In this document: positions 35,340 through 47,319 of the stretch, piece after piece | Layout of the letters: every line of letters begins with the position of its first letter | How positions within the stretch are numbered: the first letter of the stretch is position 1 | DNA from: Lunularia cruciata | Lineage: Eukaryota; Streptophyta; Marchantiopsida; Lunulariales; Lunulariaceae | Assembly: GCA_948567375.1 (NCBI GenBank) | Contig: OX419755.1 | Coordinates: 65,724,944 to 65,788,943 of the forward strand | DNA length: 64,000 bases | Direction of reading: 5' to 3' | Notes under the pieces: model-generated | What the model was told of the DNA's origin: nothing | Databases searched by the model: none | The model's input: the letters and a program-made list of their open reading frames with translations, nothing else | Program-made: the position numbers and the translations under genes

Positions 35340-36274
35340 AATTCAGAACGTTCGAAAGCTCAGAAAGTCGCCTCGATTTTCTTTCATCCATAGGGACCTT
35401 CCACCGGACTAGGTGCCAAATCCATCATTTCGAATAGCACTTTTAGCAGCATCCGCCTCTTAGTATCTAGTGAAGAAAGGTGATATATCATTTTGTTAGC
35501 ATTTCCCATCTCCAGAGGATTGCTAAATCCTATTCAGATGAAGAAAATCGACGGGAAATAGTTGACCGAGTTCTCCTTGATGTTCCATGTGAATCCCCTT
35601 GATCCAGGCCTCTCTCTCATGCTTCTATCCTCTGAAGACATTAGGACGACAAGGATTTCCTAGCAGTGGTACATAGCATAGACGTAGCATTACTTCCGTC
35701 CCCTCACTAGAGTAGATAGATCAGGGGATCCCTGAAGACAGCGTCGCGCTAAAAGCCTTGACGTTAGGACGGAAGATGCACTACCAGCATTACTGTATGT
35801 AGGTATCGCGGCGGACATCTAACTGCGGACCACTGGAGTCTAGTCACATAAGAAGGTCGGAAAGTAGGTTTGAAACTCAACCAACCCACTGGATCTCACA
35901 TGGAAACTCAGATTAAGTGATAACAACATGAAATGGGTTTGTCGGGCCATTCAGGCAAACGAGCCCTCAAATGAATTCTTCACAGTCCCAGATGTCAATT
36001 CGGGCGTTTCCGTTGGCTTACCTCTCCAAGAGGTGTTTCATTGCACAGTGAACTTGCTTTTTCATCGTCACTTCAGTACAGGGTGAACTTACGAGAGGGC
36101 TGAGACACGGTCACATTACACAGAAAGTATTCCAGGACATCATATTAAGGGTGGTGATCTTTTGGTAGTGGTCAACATGGTCTGTCAGACCAATCAGTTG
36201 AACGAGACCTTATAGGGAGTCGTCATTGTCCTGCAATGAGGATCCTTAGAAAAAAAGATACTCCTACACTCAAC

Positions 36275-36560
36275 GGAGTCACGAACTCAGACAGGATTCG
36301 ATTATCTTCACTCGCGATAAGCGAAAAGATGTCTTCATATTTTCCCGTTTTCACGTTCCATCTGTTTCGGAGCCTTGTTAGGAGCTCGAAATTCGTTCCA
36401 GTACCTTCATTCGTATGGACGCCTTCAGTTAACGGAGGCTGAAAGCTGTCTTTGGACATGTACGGCGGGAATTGTGGACGCCTAGTTTGGGTTCGCATAA
36501 GAGATTTCAAACTAAAAAGATTCAAAGCAAAATCAACCACAAATTTCAAACCGAAAAGAT
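36275..36560 (-). CDS. Candidate exon, unidentified gene
   Basis: Minus-strand open stretch preceded by a pyrimidine-rich TTTTTAG acceptor-like site. The protein sequence is charged and non-repetitive, with segments such as RRPQFPPYMSKDSFQPP and RNRWNVKTGKYEDIF. It looks like soluble protein sequence and could continue from the candidate exon at 36,879-36,640. The donor at about 36,275 is weak. Function unknown. Confidence 0.35.
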
Positions 36561-36639
36561 GCAAGGCAAGATCACCCACATACTTCTTTCAAATTTCTTC
36601 GATTTCGCCGCCAAAGACCTTTCAAACATCAAACTGCTG

Positions 36640-36879
36640 GTGCACATGAAGTAGCCGTGAGAACGGTAGGCTGAAGAAGATATCCATTGTAAAAAATTTT
36701 GACACTCTGCCAGCCCGTATTCAATCCTGCAATGCTGATGACGACGTCATTGCCCTCGCCTACGACACCGGTTTGGCTATTAGATTCACGACCATACCAG
36801 TCAACGGTCGGTAGGACGAATCTAGAGCACGAAACCGATGGAATTGCTACGTCCACCCCAGGTGGTATTCTAGCTATGC
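36640..36879 (-). CDS. Candidate exon, unidentified gene
   Basis: Minus-strand frame of about 80 codons without an ATG at its start, so it would be an internal or mis-annotated first exon. It contains the segments RFVLPTVDWYGRESNS and GNDVVISIAGLNTGWQ. No domain recognised. It ends near a CACCAG/CAG junction that could be splice-related. Confidence 0.3.
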
Positions 36880-37017
36880 GCCGGAGAGTGCTGGCGGCAA
36901 TCTCTCACCATTTAGGTTTCGAGATATACATTAAGGGTTTCAATTCGAGACTCGTTATCATAGTGACAACTTTAAATAAAGACATTTCTCTTGTATTGAA
37001 ATGAATCCATTAGTAGC

Positions 37018-37400
37018 ACAAAATGCAACCGCGTAAAGAAAACGAAGGATTGGAAGACCCCATCAAGCAGTACAAGAGAGAGACAAAAAAAAAAAACAAA
37101 AAAAACAACCAAGTAACATCAGAGTCTATATGAGAAATCTGCCTTACCGCGCCTAAGATATTAGAGTTATGCAAGTCGAACAGTCTACACATAACTGGAG
37201 CATCCAAAGAAACATCACCTTATGTGATTATTCTTCTATGGATTGCCCCAATAACTACAATGGAACTACAATGTAAAGCAATGGATACAAGCTGTCTAAA
37301 ATATGTTATAAAGTATGAGAGTGAAAATGGTACCCCTTGATGCTAACATGATAAGCTCTCGTGCATTCCCTAACAAATGTATCAAATGCCGTGTCCATGG
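37018..37400 (+). repeat. Dispersed repeat R5, copy 4
   Basis: Collinear with copy 2: 'aaccgcgtaaagaaaacg', 'ggaagaccccatcaagc', an A-rich run, 'gagaaatctgccttacc', 'tgtaaagcaatgg' and 'ctctcgtgcattccc'. Confidence 0.65.
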
Positions 37401-38049
37401 CTCTATATAACTCAAAGACTAGAGGAACAAAAAGGTGATCTAGTTTAGGAAATGCTTAACAAAACAGAATAATTAAAAGAGAAAAGGATTTTGAGAATGA
37501 GAGCTGTTGGAACATTAAAAAATTCCTTTTCATTTGAACATTAGAGAAAATTCTAAAAGTTAATATTTAAAATGAAAAATATATTGAAAATGAAAAGAGT
37601 CCCTTAAGTATCTTTGAATAAGTATCTCTAAGTAATAAGTATCTTTGAAGTATAATTGAAGTATCTTGTAAACTTTTATTATATTCTTTGTAACAGATTG
37701 TATAATTTTGTCAAGTATTTCCGCACCACACTAATCAAAACCCAAGATGTTCAAATTTTTTTCCACTTCTATCCTTATGCTTATTAGTGCTTTAATTGGC
37801 TTTTATTGAAAGGAAAAATTTTAAATTTTAAATTTAAAGGAAAATGGATATAATTTCCAAATCTATAATTTTTATATTGGTATTTCAATCAAATATAATT
37901 TGACTGTATGTTTCTAAAAGAACAGGAAGAAAACTATAAAATTATACTAGTATTTTTAATTGAATGAAGTTTTGAATATCTGGCAAGAGAGTGTGCTTTA
38001 GTATTGATAGAAAAACTGAGTTCAAACCTTTCTAATGAAATTTTTCTCT
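37401..38049. other. AT-rich DNA, nothing recognised
   Basis: No open frame or repeat of note. The left part of the R1-b LTR may reach into it. Confidence 0.45.
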
Positions 38050-39868
38050 AGTAGTCTTTCTTGGAGTACAAGTTAAGTTAGATTTGATAAGTCACTTTTT
38101 TACGGGCTATGCAAACCACAACACAACACCATCTTACGGTCTTGGGATCTCCCCCTAGACCAAGATCTAGGCTTAGTATACTTGGAGTATGAGCTAATTT
38201 AACCTTTTTACTTAATGTACTCTTGTTTTTGGGAAATTCTAAAAAACTTTCACCAAGAATACTCTTGGATATTTCTATAACATTTTACCAAGAACCTTCC
38301 TAGATGTTTTTAGAACATTTGTAGATTTCCTAAGTATATATTAGTTCTATCTCCTTTTTGTTATATTTAATTTATTTTGCTAACTCTATATTATTACATA
38401 TTCATCATCCACTAGTTAGTGACATACTCATTGCCATTTAGTCTTCAAACTCTTGTATGGTTGTTTAAGCATGTTGGAAATCAAAAAAGGTCACATGTGT
38501 TGTTGTGAAAGGGATATCCTTTTGAGTGGATCTTATACTCAATTGTCATTGGGACCATATTGGATGTTTTTCTTTCTAAATGCACGAAATACTTTGTATT
38601 CTTCCTGATCATTAATATGGATTGGCAGATGAAGAGGTTTGATGTGAGTAAGAAAGTAGGTTGTTAAGAAACAATGAGTTTAACTTCAAAACATGGAAAA
38701 TAGGATAGATCTTCATATGGCTGGGAATTGCAAATTTGTAAGATGAGTAAAATATTTTGAGTAATATTAAATGGACCTATCCAATTGGAAGTAAGTTTAC
38801 AAACTTAAATGTCAAGAGTGAGAGTGAGGTCACTAGAGGAAAGCATGACCCTATCACCTACTTGAAAGGTGACATCACACCAATGTATATCAGCATGTTG
38901 CTTTGCAAATTTTGTGCAACAAGAAGATGAGACTTTGCTTGGTGTAAGAATACATATAACATAGAAAAGAAGATATAAATATAAGAGATATGAGAAAGTG
39001 ATAGAGCAAGAAGAGAATCATGAATAAGTGGATCTTTTCCATAATTAAGAAAGAAAGGATAAAATCTTGCTTGCTTACTTAAGTGTCAAGAGTGAAAGGG
39101 GGATTGATAGAGGAAAGCATGATCCTATCACTTACTTGAAAAGTGAAATCACAATAATGTATATAACATATTGTTTTTCTAATTTTGTGCAACAAGAAGA
39201 TGAGACTTAGCTTGATATAAGGATACATGTGGACAAGAAGGTGTAAATATGATGGATTTTAGAAAGTGGTGGAGCAAGAAGAAAATCATGAACAAGAAGT
39301 CTTATCCATTATTAAGAAAGAAAAGATAAAATCTTGTTCTTGACTAATTGCAATTATTATAGGTAAAATTTATAACATTAAGGTAAATATCACAATTAGC
39401 ATGATGAACATTGACAAAGATACATAACATATCTTCTAAGTGTAATTTGCCCATTAGTTCAAGGATGATAGGTTGTAAACAAGACAAGCTTGAAGAGAGT
39501 TTGCCAAAATTTACTAGTAAATAGAAGACAATAATAAGAAATGAGAACCCTTGGCATCTCATGTTGCTTGAAGATAATGTCAAAGTAAATCTTGGCCAAT
39601 GTTAGAGCATCTACTATATCCATGGTAGTGCACAAAATGATTTTTCTTGTTCATCTTATTAACAAACATTATGTTTGTTGTATGATCTTTGTTTATCTTT
39701 GTCAAGGATGCGATGACATGTAAGCTATATAAGCTTACATGTTCTTATCATAAACTCTCAAACCTCTTGTTCCATGTTCAACTACCACTATTTGCATTAT
39801 GGGGTACTTAATATCTTGTCCATATCCATATGACCAACAAGTAGTAAATCATATGCTTCTTGAAGTTA
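38050..39868 (-). mobile_element. Old R1 chromovirus fragment, copy R1-b (3' LTR, chromodomain, integrase)
   Basis: On the minus strand the internal region (39,868-38,399) matches the integrase and chromodomain part of R1-a. The HHCC region begins 'cttcaagaagcatatgattt' at 39,868, with the catalytic-core remnant at 39,583-39,344 and the chromodomain remnant near 38,500. An LTR start TGTAATAATATAG is at 38,398 and decayed LTR continues to about 38,050, with an extra segment inside. The copy is heavily mutated. At 39,868/39,869 it is cut by R2-b. Its 5' half is not in the window. Confidence 0.7.
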
Positions 39869-40159
39869 TGTAATGTGTATATACATTGTTAGATAACATA
39901 CATCATTATCAACATCATACACTATAGAAGTCATACATAAAGTCTAAAGTGCCACAATTACGCCCTAGTTGGCAGTTAGGTCCCTCTAACTCCGGAGAGC
40001 CATCTACTCTAAGTATGTCATATGCCTTATGATGTGCAAAGATAAGGAGGTCATGTGCTATCAAGCCGTATCATTAGTTGCATATTTGCAATTTATATCA
40101 CATAAAGAGTGAACTAGCTACAAGTCAAGTACATTGAGGACATAGCTACTATTCTTGAG

Positions 40160-40330
40160 TAACCACTATGAGAGGAGGAGTCAAACATGCCATATGCCAT
40201 CCTCTCAAACAACTATCACCCACCAACAACTCCACCAAAAGAGCCACATGACATACACAACAAGCTTACATATACAACAACCAAGCTTTGGTCCATAGTG
40301 CCATCAATGTTTAGGAGGTGGCATGCAACA
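40160..40330 (-). pseudogene. PHD-finger remnant of R2-b
   Basis: Minus-strand codons give the pattern CLRGWHMACLTPPL, the core of a C4HC3 PHD finger. The first Cys pair region is disrupted by a stop and frame change. Comparison with R2-c (54,606-54,743) shows the domain belonged to the ancestral element. Confidence 0.6.
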
Positions 40331-41394
40331 ATTATGCACATAATCCTTCCAAACAACACAATCATGTCCTTTCAACATAAATAATCTAGAAGACAAAACC
40401 TAATGCACTCTCATAATGGTGCGGCTTGTAGTCATATCAAGTGTCATCATTGCAATTTGCTATAAATATACATAATCACTCAGATGAAATCAACGGATCA
40501 AGGGTCTATAAATTTCTCCTCAAATAGTAGCAAAGCATAAGATACCATATACTAAGAAATCACTAAGTTCTCAAAGGCCATTGGCATCACTCTCCAAGAA
40601 GTCTTTTGCTTGTTGAGAATATGCACTCATTATACGGTTGGGTCATCCAAGTCCAAAACTATAATAGCACTATGGAAAATGGTTATAGGTAAATTTAGAT
40701 CTTGTCAAGAGAGTAGAAAGTAAGGAGAGAAGGATGCTAAGGAAGCTTGTCAACTAAATTGATAGCCCATGGCCAACCAAGGTAATTAGAAATCCCAGTC
40801 TCCCAAGTGGCTTCTCTACAAACCATACTCATGCAATGCTCTCTTGATCATCTAAATCACTCTCTTTGCTAAGCCATCTCCCTTAGGGTGATCTCAATAG
40901 GTAGTATGGTGATCAATTAAGGCTTTAATCAACATAAGACCTAAAATTCTCCCAAGAACTATGTACCTTGATCAATCAAAACTTCAATTGGTGCACCAAA
41001 ATGACTAAGAACCCAATCCAAGAACAAGTAAGTTGTTCCTCATTGGATTTGTCAAGAAGTACCACCAACTTAATCTGCTTGGAGAAGTGCTCCACCATAA
41101 CTAAAACATATTGATGTCTCACAACCAATGGTAAAAGCTAAACAAAGTCTAAACTCCAGTGGTAACCTAACTCCCATGATAGGTAATGGATGTAACTATG
41201 GCATGAGAGCATTAAACTATGCTCTAAATTGATCATAAATCAAACACCTAACAACAAACTACTAAACATTGGTTTGTATATTGTGCCACCAATAATAATT
41301 TTAGAGTAAGCTATATGTACACTTTACTCTAAAATTTTCTAGCTCTTCATGAGCATGATGTACCAACTATAGTCTTTGAGATGGAAGTGGTACT

Positions 41395-41992
41395 ATACTA
41401 TTCCAAAGACAAGAGAACCCCCAAGAGAAAACCCAAAAGAAAAACACAAAGCTTCACACTCAAAACTCTGATGCCCCAAAAGAGCACCTTGTCTTTATTA
41501 TATAGAAGAGAGGATTCTCTCAAAGGAAGCTTTACCCTAGGATCAAATATAGGGATAGGTGACATATTAATGAGCTCTACACTTAGATTAGTTGTATACA
41601 TGGGTGACGTGTTGGTTCTAGTCCTATCTGGTTGGTCAAACAAGCTTTGACAAAAAATAATCTTTAGAGAATCTTCTTGTAAGAATTTGAAAATCATATG
41701 GGTGAGGTACCATTGGAAATTTCTCAATGAGAAAATTAGGGGGGAGGGAAGGCCAATCTAGTTTTATCTTGGAATAGATTTTGCACATTTTCAAGGCTGA
41801 ATTCATCCATTCAGGCCTCCAAATTTGACTCTAAAATTTTTAGGCTATTTTTGGCTTCTACACTATTAGTAGAAGTACTCTTTTGGTGATACCTCTATCT
41901 AATCTACTTAGTTTATCATATATAACATCCTTCTAGATGTTATCAAGCCAATTTTGAACTCTAAATAATATATCTAGCTATTGGTATTACAA
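41395..41992 (-). repeat. R3 LTR-like insertion, second copy, in R2-b integrase
   Basis: About 598 bp, flanked by GTACT on both sides (41,390-41,394 and 41,993-41,997). Removing it restores alignment of R2-b with R2-c near 53,450-53,475. The minus-strand start is (T)TGTAATACCAATAGC, as in the copy at 1-545. The other end reads GGAATAGTAT, not a canonical CA, so the end may be mutated. Most likely a solo LTR of a family not otherwise present. Confidence 0.7.
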
Positions 41993-43785
41993 GTACTCAC
42001 ACTCTACCATCCTCTTATACATGAAGAAGGTATCTACCCTCCAATCTAAATTGCTTGGTTCATTAAAGGACATGGTCTCTCTCCTTGGCACCAATTGTGC
42101 CTCCCACAACACCAATGTAAAGATAATCCATGACTAAGACATCATCATGAATGCCTCATTCATATGTATCAATATTTCTACCCTTTGGATCTATGACCTC
42201 AACAACTTCTCTTGTTTGTACTAAGAGAGATACAATTAGAGCCTCAGAAAATATACATAGAAAGATCAATGCATGCAAACCTGATATAATCTCTTGATCT
42301 ATTTCACCATGCCAATGTGTTCCAATCTGATTCTATTGGTTAGTACATGGGTTTCTACTTAATCCATATGTATCACGGTTCAACCCTCCAAGTTTGTGAA
42401 TAACTACAAAATCATACTCATGTAAATTAGAGCCTATCACTCAAGTACCTAAGAAGATTGTTGGACTCTATCAACCACTTCAATGGTTGATGATCAATGA
42501 CAAGCATGACAAGTCAATGATGAGGTTACCAAATAAGTTACATAAAAAATGTGCTTCTGCCCACTGACCAAGCACTCTATCTCATATGAACTATACTTTG
42601 CCTCCACTAAATTTTTGGAATGACTAGCAAAGGCTACCATAAACTCCCTTTCCTCATCATCTTATTTAGTGAGCACTATTCCAAGCCCCATGTACTCCAA
42701 TCAATATGAATTGGGAATGGTCCTCTTCTTATCGATCTCTTGAGAATAAAGATAGATGTCAACCTCCCCTTGAGCTCTATAAAAGCTCTTTCATGCTCAT
42801 CTTCCCAACACCAATCCTATGTAAGCTTGGTCAAGGCTTTGGCAATGCCATTAAATTCTCTAACATATTAGCAATAGATGTTTGTTAACCCAAGAGTGCT
42901 TGTACTTTGCTCACATCTACAAGCCAAGGAATACGTGCAATAACCTCCCTTCCATCTTGGTATGTTGAACACCAAGTCCACCGAGGTAGATAGTGTGACC
43001 TTAATACTCAACCTACTTGTGGAAGAATCTACACTTCTTAGGATGTAATTGGAGTTCTTAAGATCCCAATCTCTTAAACACCTCCAAAAAATGTCTCTCA
43101 TGCTCCTCCATAGTAGTGCTATAGACCAAATTTTCATCAATATAGTACCAAGCAAAATCCAATCTTGTTGAGATCTTGTACATGACCCCCCAAAACTCAA
43201 CATGAGCATTTCTTAACTAGTAAGAACATCCATTGATACAATATATTCTTATTGTGATGATCAATAGCCCAAAATGTTATATTGGACTTGTTTTCCTTCC
43301 TAAGTGATAATTGATGATATCCTACTTGAAGATCCAAAATACTAAAGACCTTCCATGGCCAATTGCATCTCCTTTGATATAGGCATAACATACCAATCAA
43401 CCCTAGTCTGTTAATTCATAGGATGGTAATCTCAACACATTTGCCTATTTGTGTAGTTGACATGCATATCTTTCTTGGCTAGCATCATTTTAACTGAAGC
43501 ATAGTTTCCATGTGAAATCTCCACCAAACTAGCCTCAAAAAATCTATACTTTGATTCTAAATCAATGCTCTCTCCATCTCACTATATCTATAGGGATGTC
43601 AAAAGGCTAGTGTATCACTAGTCAACTTAATATAAATACCATGTCTTTGAGAGCATGCAAATCCTTCATATTGAAAGCACAACAACTTGTGTAGCTCCTC
43701 AAGACCCTCCAAACTCTCTATCTTTCTCCACTTGTAAGGTTAGATCCAATGCTTTGCTCCAAAGTATTCTTTCTAACTTATGTAG

Positions 43786-44222
43786 TGTAAAAGACCAAGG
43801 AGAGCAATAGGAGAATGGAAGATCTAAGTGATAGATCACATTGGGATTCTTGAATGAGAGAAACTCTAAATGCCTAGTATGAGCTTAGGCTTTGGTACTT
43901 GTAAGGAAGTATACAAGGCTCTTGAGAAGCTTCTCAAGAAGTTTCCTAAAAGCCACATTCTTAGAGTGCAACCAAAGCTAATTGAGAAACTTCTCCAAAA
44001 GCTTCTTTCTAGAAGTTGTCTACTCGGCATGCAAGCTAAGCAAGCCAAGAAGTTTCTCAAGAAGTTTCCCCTTAGAAGTCACCACTTGGCATGCATAATA
44101 CCCAATACTTGGAAGGTATCAAGTAGCTTCCTAGATGCTTCTAGAATATTCTTATAATTCTTGACTAATTTGGCATATTTGCTACTTTATTATCTTGATT
44201 AACTCATTAGTAACCTCCATAT
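43786..44222 (-). repeat. 3' LTR of R1-c, split by R2-c
   Basis: Plus-strand reading TGTAAAAGACC ... TTCTAGAATATTC ... CTCCATAT is the reverse complement of the R1 LTR, complete except for its last bases (TGTTACA on this strand). The missing bases reappear at 55,575-55,585 after R2-c, overlapping by ATAT. So R2-c inserted here with ATAT as target duplication (or 5 bp with one change). The heat-shock-like block is present but eroded. Confidence 0.8.
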
Positions 44223-44485
44223 TGTCATGCCATTTGCAGTTTTGCATCTAGATGCTCGGACACTAGAGTTCTAGTGATAGTAGTTAGAGGCATTTTGGCC
44301 ATTACTCATAGACTACTTTCCGATGGTCAGATTTTAGGTTTAGGGTATTGACTTCATGGTGAGGCCCACCATCACTTGCACCGTCTGCACAGTCGGATGT
44401 GCCATCAATGAGACCATTGGGAGGAGATCTAGGTCGAAATCAGGGGTATACCCTGGGAGTGCAGCTCTAGAGAGCTCACTTCTCT
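44223..44485 (+). repeat. R2-c 5' terminal repeat A1 (truncated)
   Basis: Matches 58,987-59,250 and 55,022-55,285. It breaks off after 'gagctcacttctct' and jumps directly into gag (AGGGCTGCTATGG), so about 2.8 kb of leader and gag present in R2-d is deleted. Confidence 0.8.
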
Positions 44486-45188
44486 AGGGCTGCTATGGTA
44501 GGTAGTAGAGGAGATCCAGTTCATAGAGGACGAGGTGGTGGTAGAGGATCTACACCTAGTAGGGGTGCAGTACCTGCCCTTACTTCTAACACAGGTATGG
44601 CTACACGGATTGAGCAGTTGGAGAAGAGATTGGCTAGTATGGCTATTGCTCAAAGGAGATCAGATTGGGTGTTGAGGCTTCCACCTCATATGCTGGTGAT
44701 AGAGATGCTTTGGACTTCATGTGTGGAGTAGCACAGGTGGATGCATCTGCAGCAATGACTAGGAGTGCAATACATGCTCCAGAGCCTAGAGGAGCATCAG
44801 TGGAGTTGGACCTACAGAGAGGAGAGGTTGGGAGACAGGTCAGACTTCCCCAATCATTCATGCTATTTGAGGCATTGCAGACGACATCCATGGTTCTTAG
44901 ATGCCCTAGTGTAGGTGTGGTAGGTGGTGATGGAGTGCATGATGGACTACTTGCTAGTCAGCCACCTACTACTACACAGACTAAGTCTAGCATGATGTTG
45001 GGAGCGGCTCAGCTGATTATGCGGGTCCTTTGTTTTTGGCCAGTGACATGTTTACATTGGGAGTTGACCTAGCCCCAATGTTCCGGTTGGCTGCCACACT
45101 TTGTGAGAGTAGGGATGATGCGGTTCCTACTACTAGAGCAGAGGTGGTTGGTAGTGGAGCTGACTTGGTTGAGGAGCATGGGATCCGT
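44486..45188 (+). pseudogene. R2-c gag C-terminal region (Gly/Arg-rich and downstream)
   Basis: Aligns with R2-d 62,042-62,757. It starts with an RG-rich stretch (RGRGGGRGSTPSRG), then IEQLEKRLASMAIAQRRSD. A frameshift near 44,670 is followed by the STSYAGDRDALDF segment in another frame, continuing to GSGADLVEEHGIR. The part after the zinc knuckles may form a separate nucleic-acid-binding tail of Gag. Sequence then changes abruptly to R4. Confidence 0.7.
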
Positions 45189-45566
45189 TGTCCCCAAGAA
45201 AATAAACTACACATATAATTGGTGCCATTTGGTGTGAATTTTTCATGTTAGAGAACTCAAGGGTTTATGCTATGGTGAAACTGATAGTTGTTTTGTGTTC
45301 ATGTAGGCTCAAGGATTTTCTCTTGTGTTAAGGAAGGAAGGATTTTTTGTCAAGAAAGGAGAGGACCGATAGGAAGTGAAATTTTGGGAAAGAAGTATCA
45401 AGGGTTTGTTGCTGGACAGAAAAGAGTTTTGAAAGAGAGTTGTGAGAAAAAGGGGAGTTGCTGGAAAAAAAAGTGCAAAAAAGAGTTGTGAGAAAAAGGA
45501 AAGTGCTTGACAGAAGAGAGGATTCAAGATCTAGGTGAAGGGTTTTTTGGGAGTTTTTTGGGAGGA

Positions 45567-45930
45567 AGAGAAGGAGCAGAAAGTTTTGGGAGTTGAGTGA
45601 GAGTCTTGCAAGGCCAGAGATGAAATTTTGAAATGCCTTAGGGCTGTGACAGGAGCAAAAAGTTTTTGGGAGTAGAGTGAGAGTGTTGTAGGGCCAGAGA
45701 TTGATTTTTGAAATGCCTTAGAGCTGTGACAGGAGCAGAAACTTTTTGAGAGTTGAGTGAGAGTGCTGCAGGCAAGGGAGGAATTTTGAAATGCCTTAGG
45801 GCTGTGATAGGGCCAGGAGATGAGTTTCAAAAGTTGAGTGAGAGTCTTGAGGGTTGAGGAATTTTTGAGATGCCTTAGGGCTGTGAGAGGGCCAGGAGAA
45901 GAAATTTGAAGGTTGATTGAGAGTGTTGCA
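45567..45930 (+). repeat. Imperfect tandem repeat, about 4-5 units of roughly 80 bp
   Basis: Each unit contains 'gttgagtgagagt', a GC-richer middle and 'tttgaaatgccttagggctg' or close variants. Units vary in length by several bases. Confidence 0.75.
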
Positions 45931-46401
45931 AGAGAGGAGAGTTTTTCAAGTAAGGATTCCAAGGCTGTGATAGGACAGAGGGGAGATTTTTTGGGGAGTG
46001 GAGGCCTATGGTTGTTGTAGGAGCAAGATATGTTTGAGTTTTGCTTGGTCATTGATTTGGAACGATGGAGAAGATAAGGAGTTGAAATCTGCAGGAAGGA
46101 CTAAACTAGGGCGGGAGCAGGAGAAGAAATTTGAGAGTCTGACTTTGCCTTGCACAAGATAGGAGAGATTTTGAAGGTTGGCTTCCATGAGCAGTAGCCA
46201 GTGACATGGGTAGATTTGTGTTAGGGTTGCTCTGGCTGGACAGGAAAGATTTTGAATGTGGAAGGATGTTTATTGTGAGAATGTTGATACAAGAGCAAAT
46301 CTTGAATGAAGAATGTTTGTTGTGAAGAGGTGGACGTGGAATGCATTTCAAATGTAGAGGATGTGCTATTGAAAATGTAACAGTGAAGAATTCTCATGAA
46401 G

Positions 46402-46569
46402 GGGAGATTGGGCAGAGTGAATGAGAGGCTGGGCAGAGTGAATGAGAGACTGGGCAGAGTAAATGAGAGATTGAAGAAAGTGAATGAGAGACTGGACAAA
46501 GTAAATGAGAGACTGGACAGAGCAAATGAGAGATTGGACAAAGTGAATGAGAGACTGTTCAGAGTGAAG
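46402..46569 (+). repeat. 21-bp tandem repeat encoding a 7-residue heptad, about 8 units
   Basis: The unit is close to GGGCAGAGTGAATGAGAGACT. In the forward frame it encodes RLxxVNE repeated eight times (RLGRVNE, RLKKVNE, RLDKVNE, RLDRANE and so on). The heptad spacing with Leu and Val at a/d-like positions would favour a coiled coil. All units stay in one frame within an open stretch at 46,396-46,653. Confidence 0.85.
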
Positions 46570-47319
46570 GAGCAAGAGTCTCCAGGGCTTGGTCTGGACA
46601 AGAGTGAACTATTGAAGAGAGATTTTCAAAGGTTGCCTGGCCTTGGTCTGTGACAAAAGGAGAGAGAAAACTTTTGAAAGTGCTATTGAGCATGACAGTG
46701 GCCAGATGAACAAATGGCGTATGCCTTGAAGGAGTGCAGGGTAGAGGAGAGAAATTTTTGCAGGAAAGCAAGGCCTTGAGAGTGCATGGCAGAAAATGGG
46801 TTTCTTTGCAAGAGAATGAATGACCTTACTAGAGAGAGAAGGCTGGACAGGAAAGAAAATTTTGTAGGTCTAGTAGAGTTGAGATGATGGTGTGTTTGAC
46901 CAGTGACTAGCTTCGTGGAAGCTCCATTTTAGGAGCTCTCAGTCCGTCTATATGAAAGGATCGACTCAGGAGTCTGGCCTGGTTGAGCTGAATAGAATAC
47001 TAGTTGTTGTTTGTAAAAATTCCAGCCTCTCCTAGGAACCGTCAAGTCCCAAAACCATAGCTGAAACCGCGTGAGCTAGCTAGTTTTGTGAAAGCCAAGG
47101 ACAAACTAAGCAGAAGCAGCCAGGTGCCCGGTGCACTCTTGAGGCCAAACAAATTCCCCGACATAAGTGGTGACCATGCTGGGGAATCTTGAGGCTTGTA
47201 CTTAGACGTTAGGCCAATCTGAGTTGGGAAAAGGGAACAATGGCAAATTGGACTAATCAAAGTAGACAGTAGTGAGTTGTGCTGAGGTAGAGATGGGCTG
47301 AGAGGCTTCATCTGCAGCT

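Larger units (their letters stand above)
34377..37017 (-). other. Region with possible exons of an unidentified minus-strand gene
   Basis: Base composition is closer to that of the two host genes than to the AT-rich flanks, and several minus-strand stretches look like exons. They are 36,879-36,640, 36,560-36,275, 35,339-35,274 (preceded by GTGCAG, followed by GTAAGT) and 35,116-34,925. I could not join them into a consistent reading or match them to a known family, so I describe them only as candidates. Confidence 0.35.
39869..43785 (-). mobile_element. R2 retrotransposon fragment, copy R2-b (RT to 3' end)
   Basis: Read on the minus strand it begins in the segment before RT (43,785), passes RT (the YIDD region is decayed), RNase H (to about 42,340), the integrase (about 42,000-40,450, interrupted by R3-b) and the PHD finger (about 40,330-40,160). 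It ends with a single B terminal repeat (39,958-39,869). The 3' end abuts R1-b cleanly. Many stops and indels mark it as older than R2-c. In the PHD finger it keeps the Cys of the WHxxC motif that is changed in R2-c. Its 5' part is replaced by the LTR of R1-c, which probably inserted into it. Confidence 0.75.

Noticed and set aside
45531..46601. Long minus-strand frames over the R4 repeat arrays
   Set aside because: They are Ser/Leu-rich translations of the purine-rich repeats read backwards; frame length follows from low complexity.
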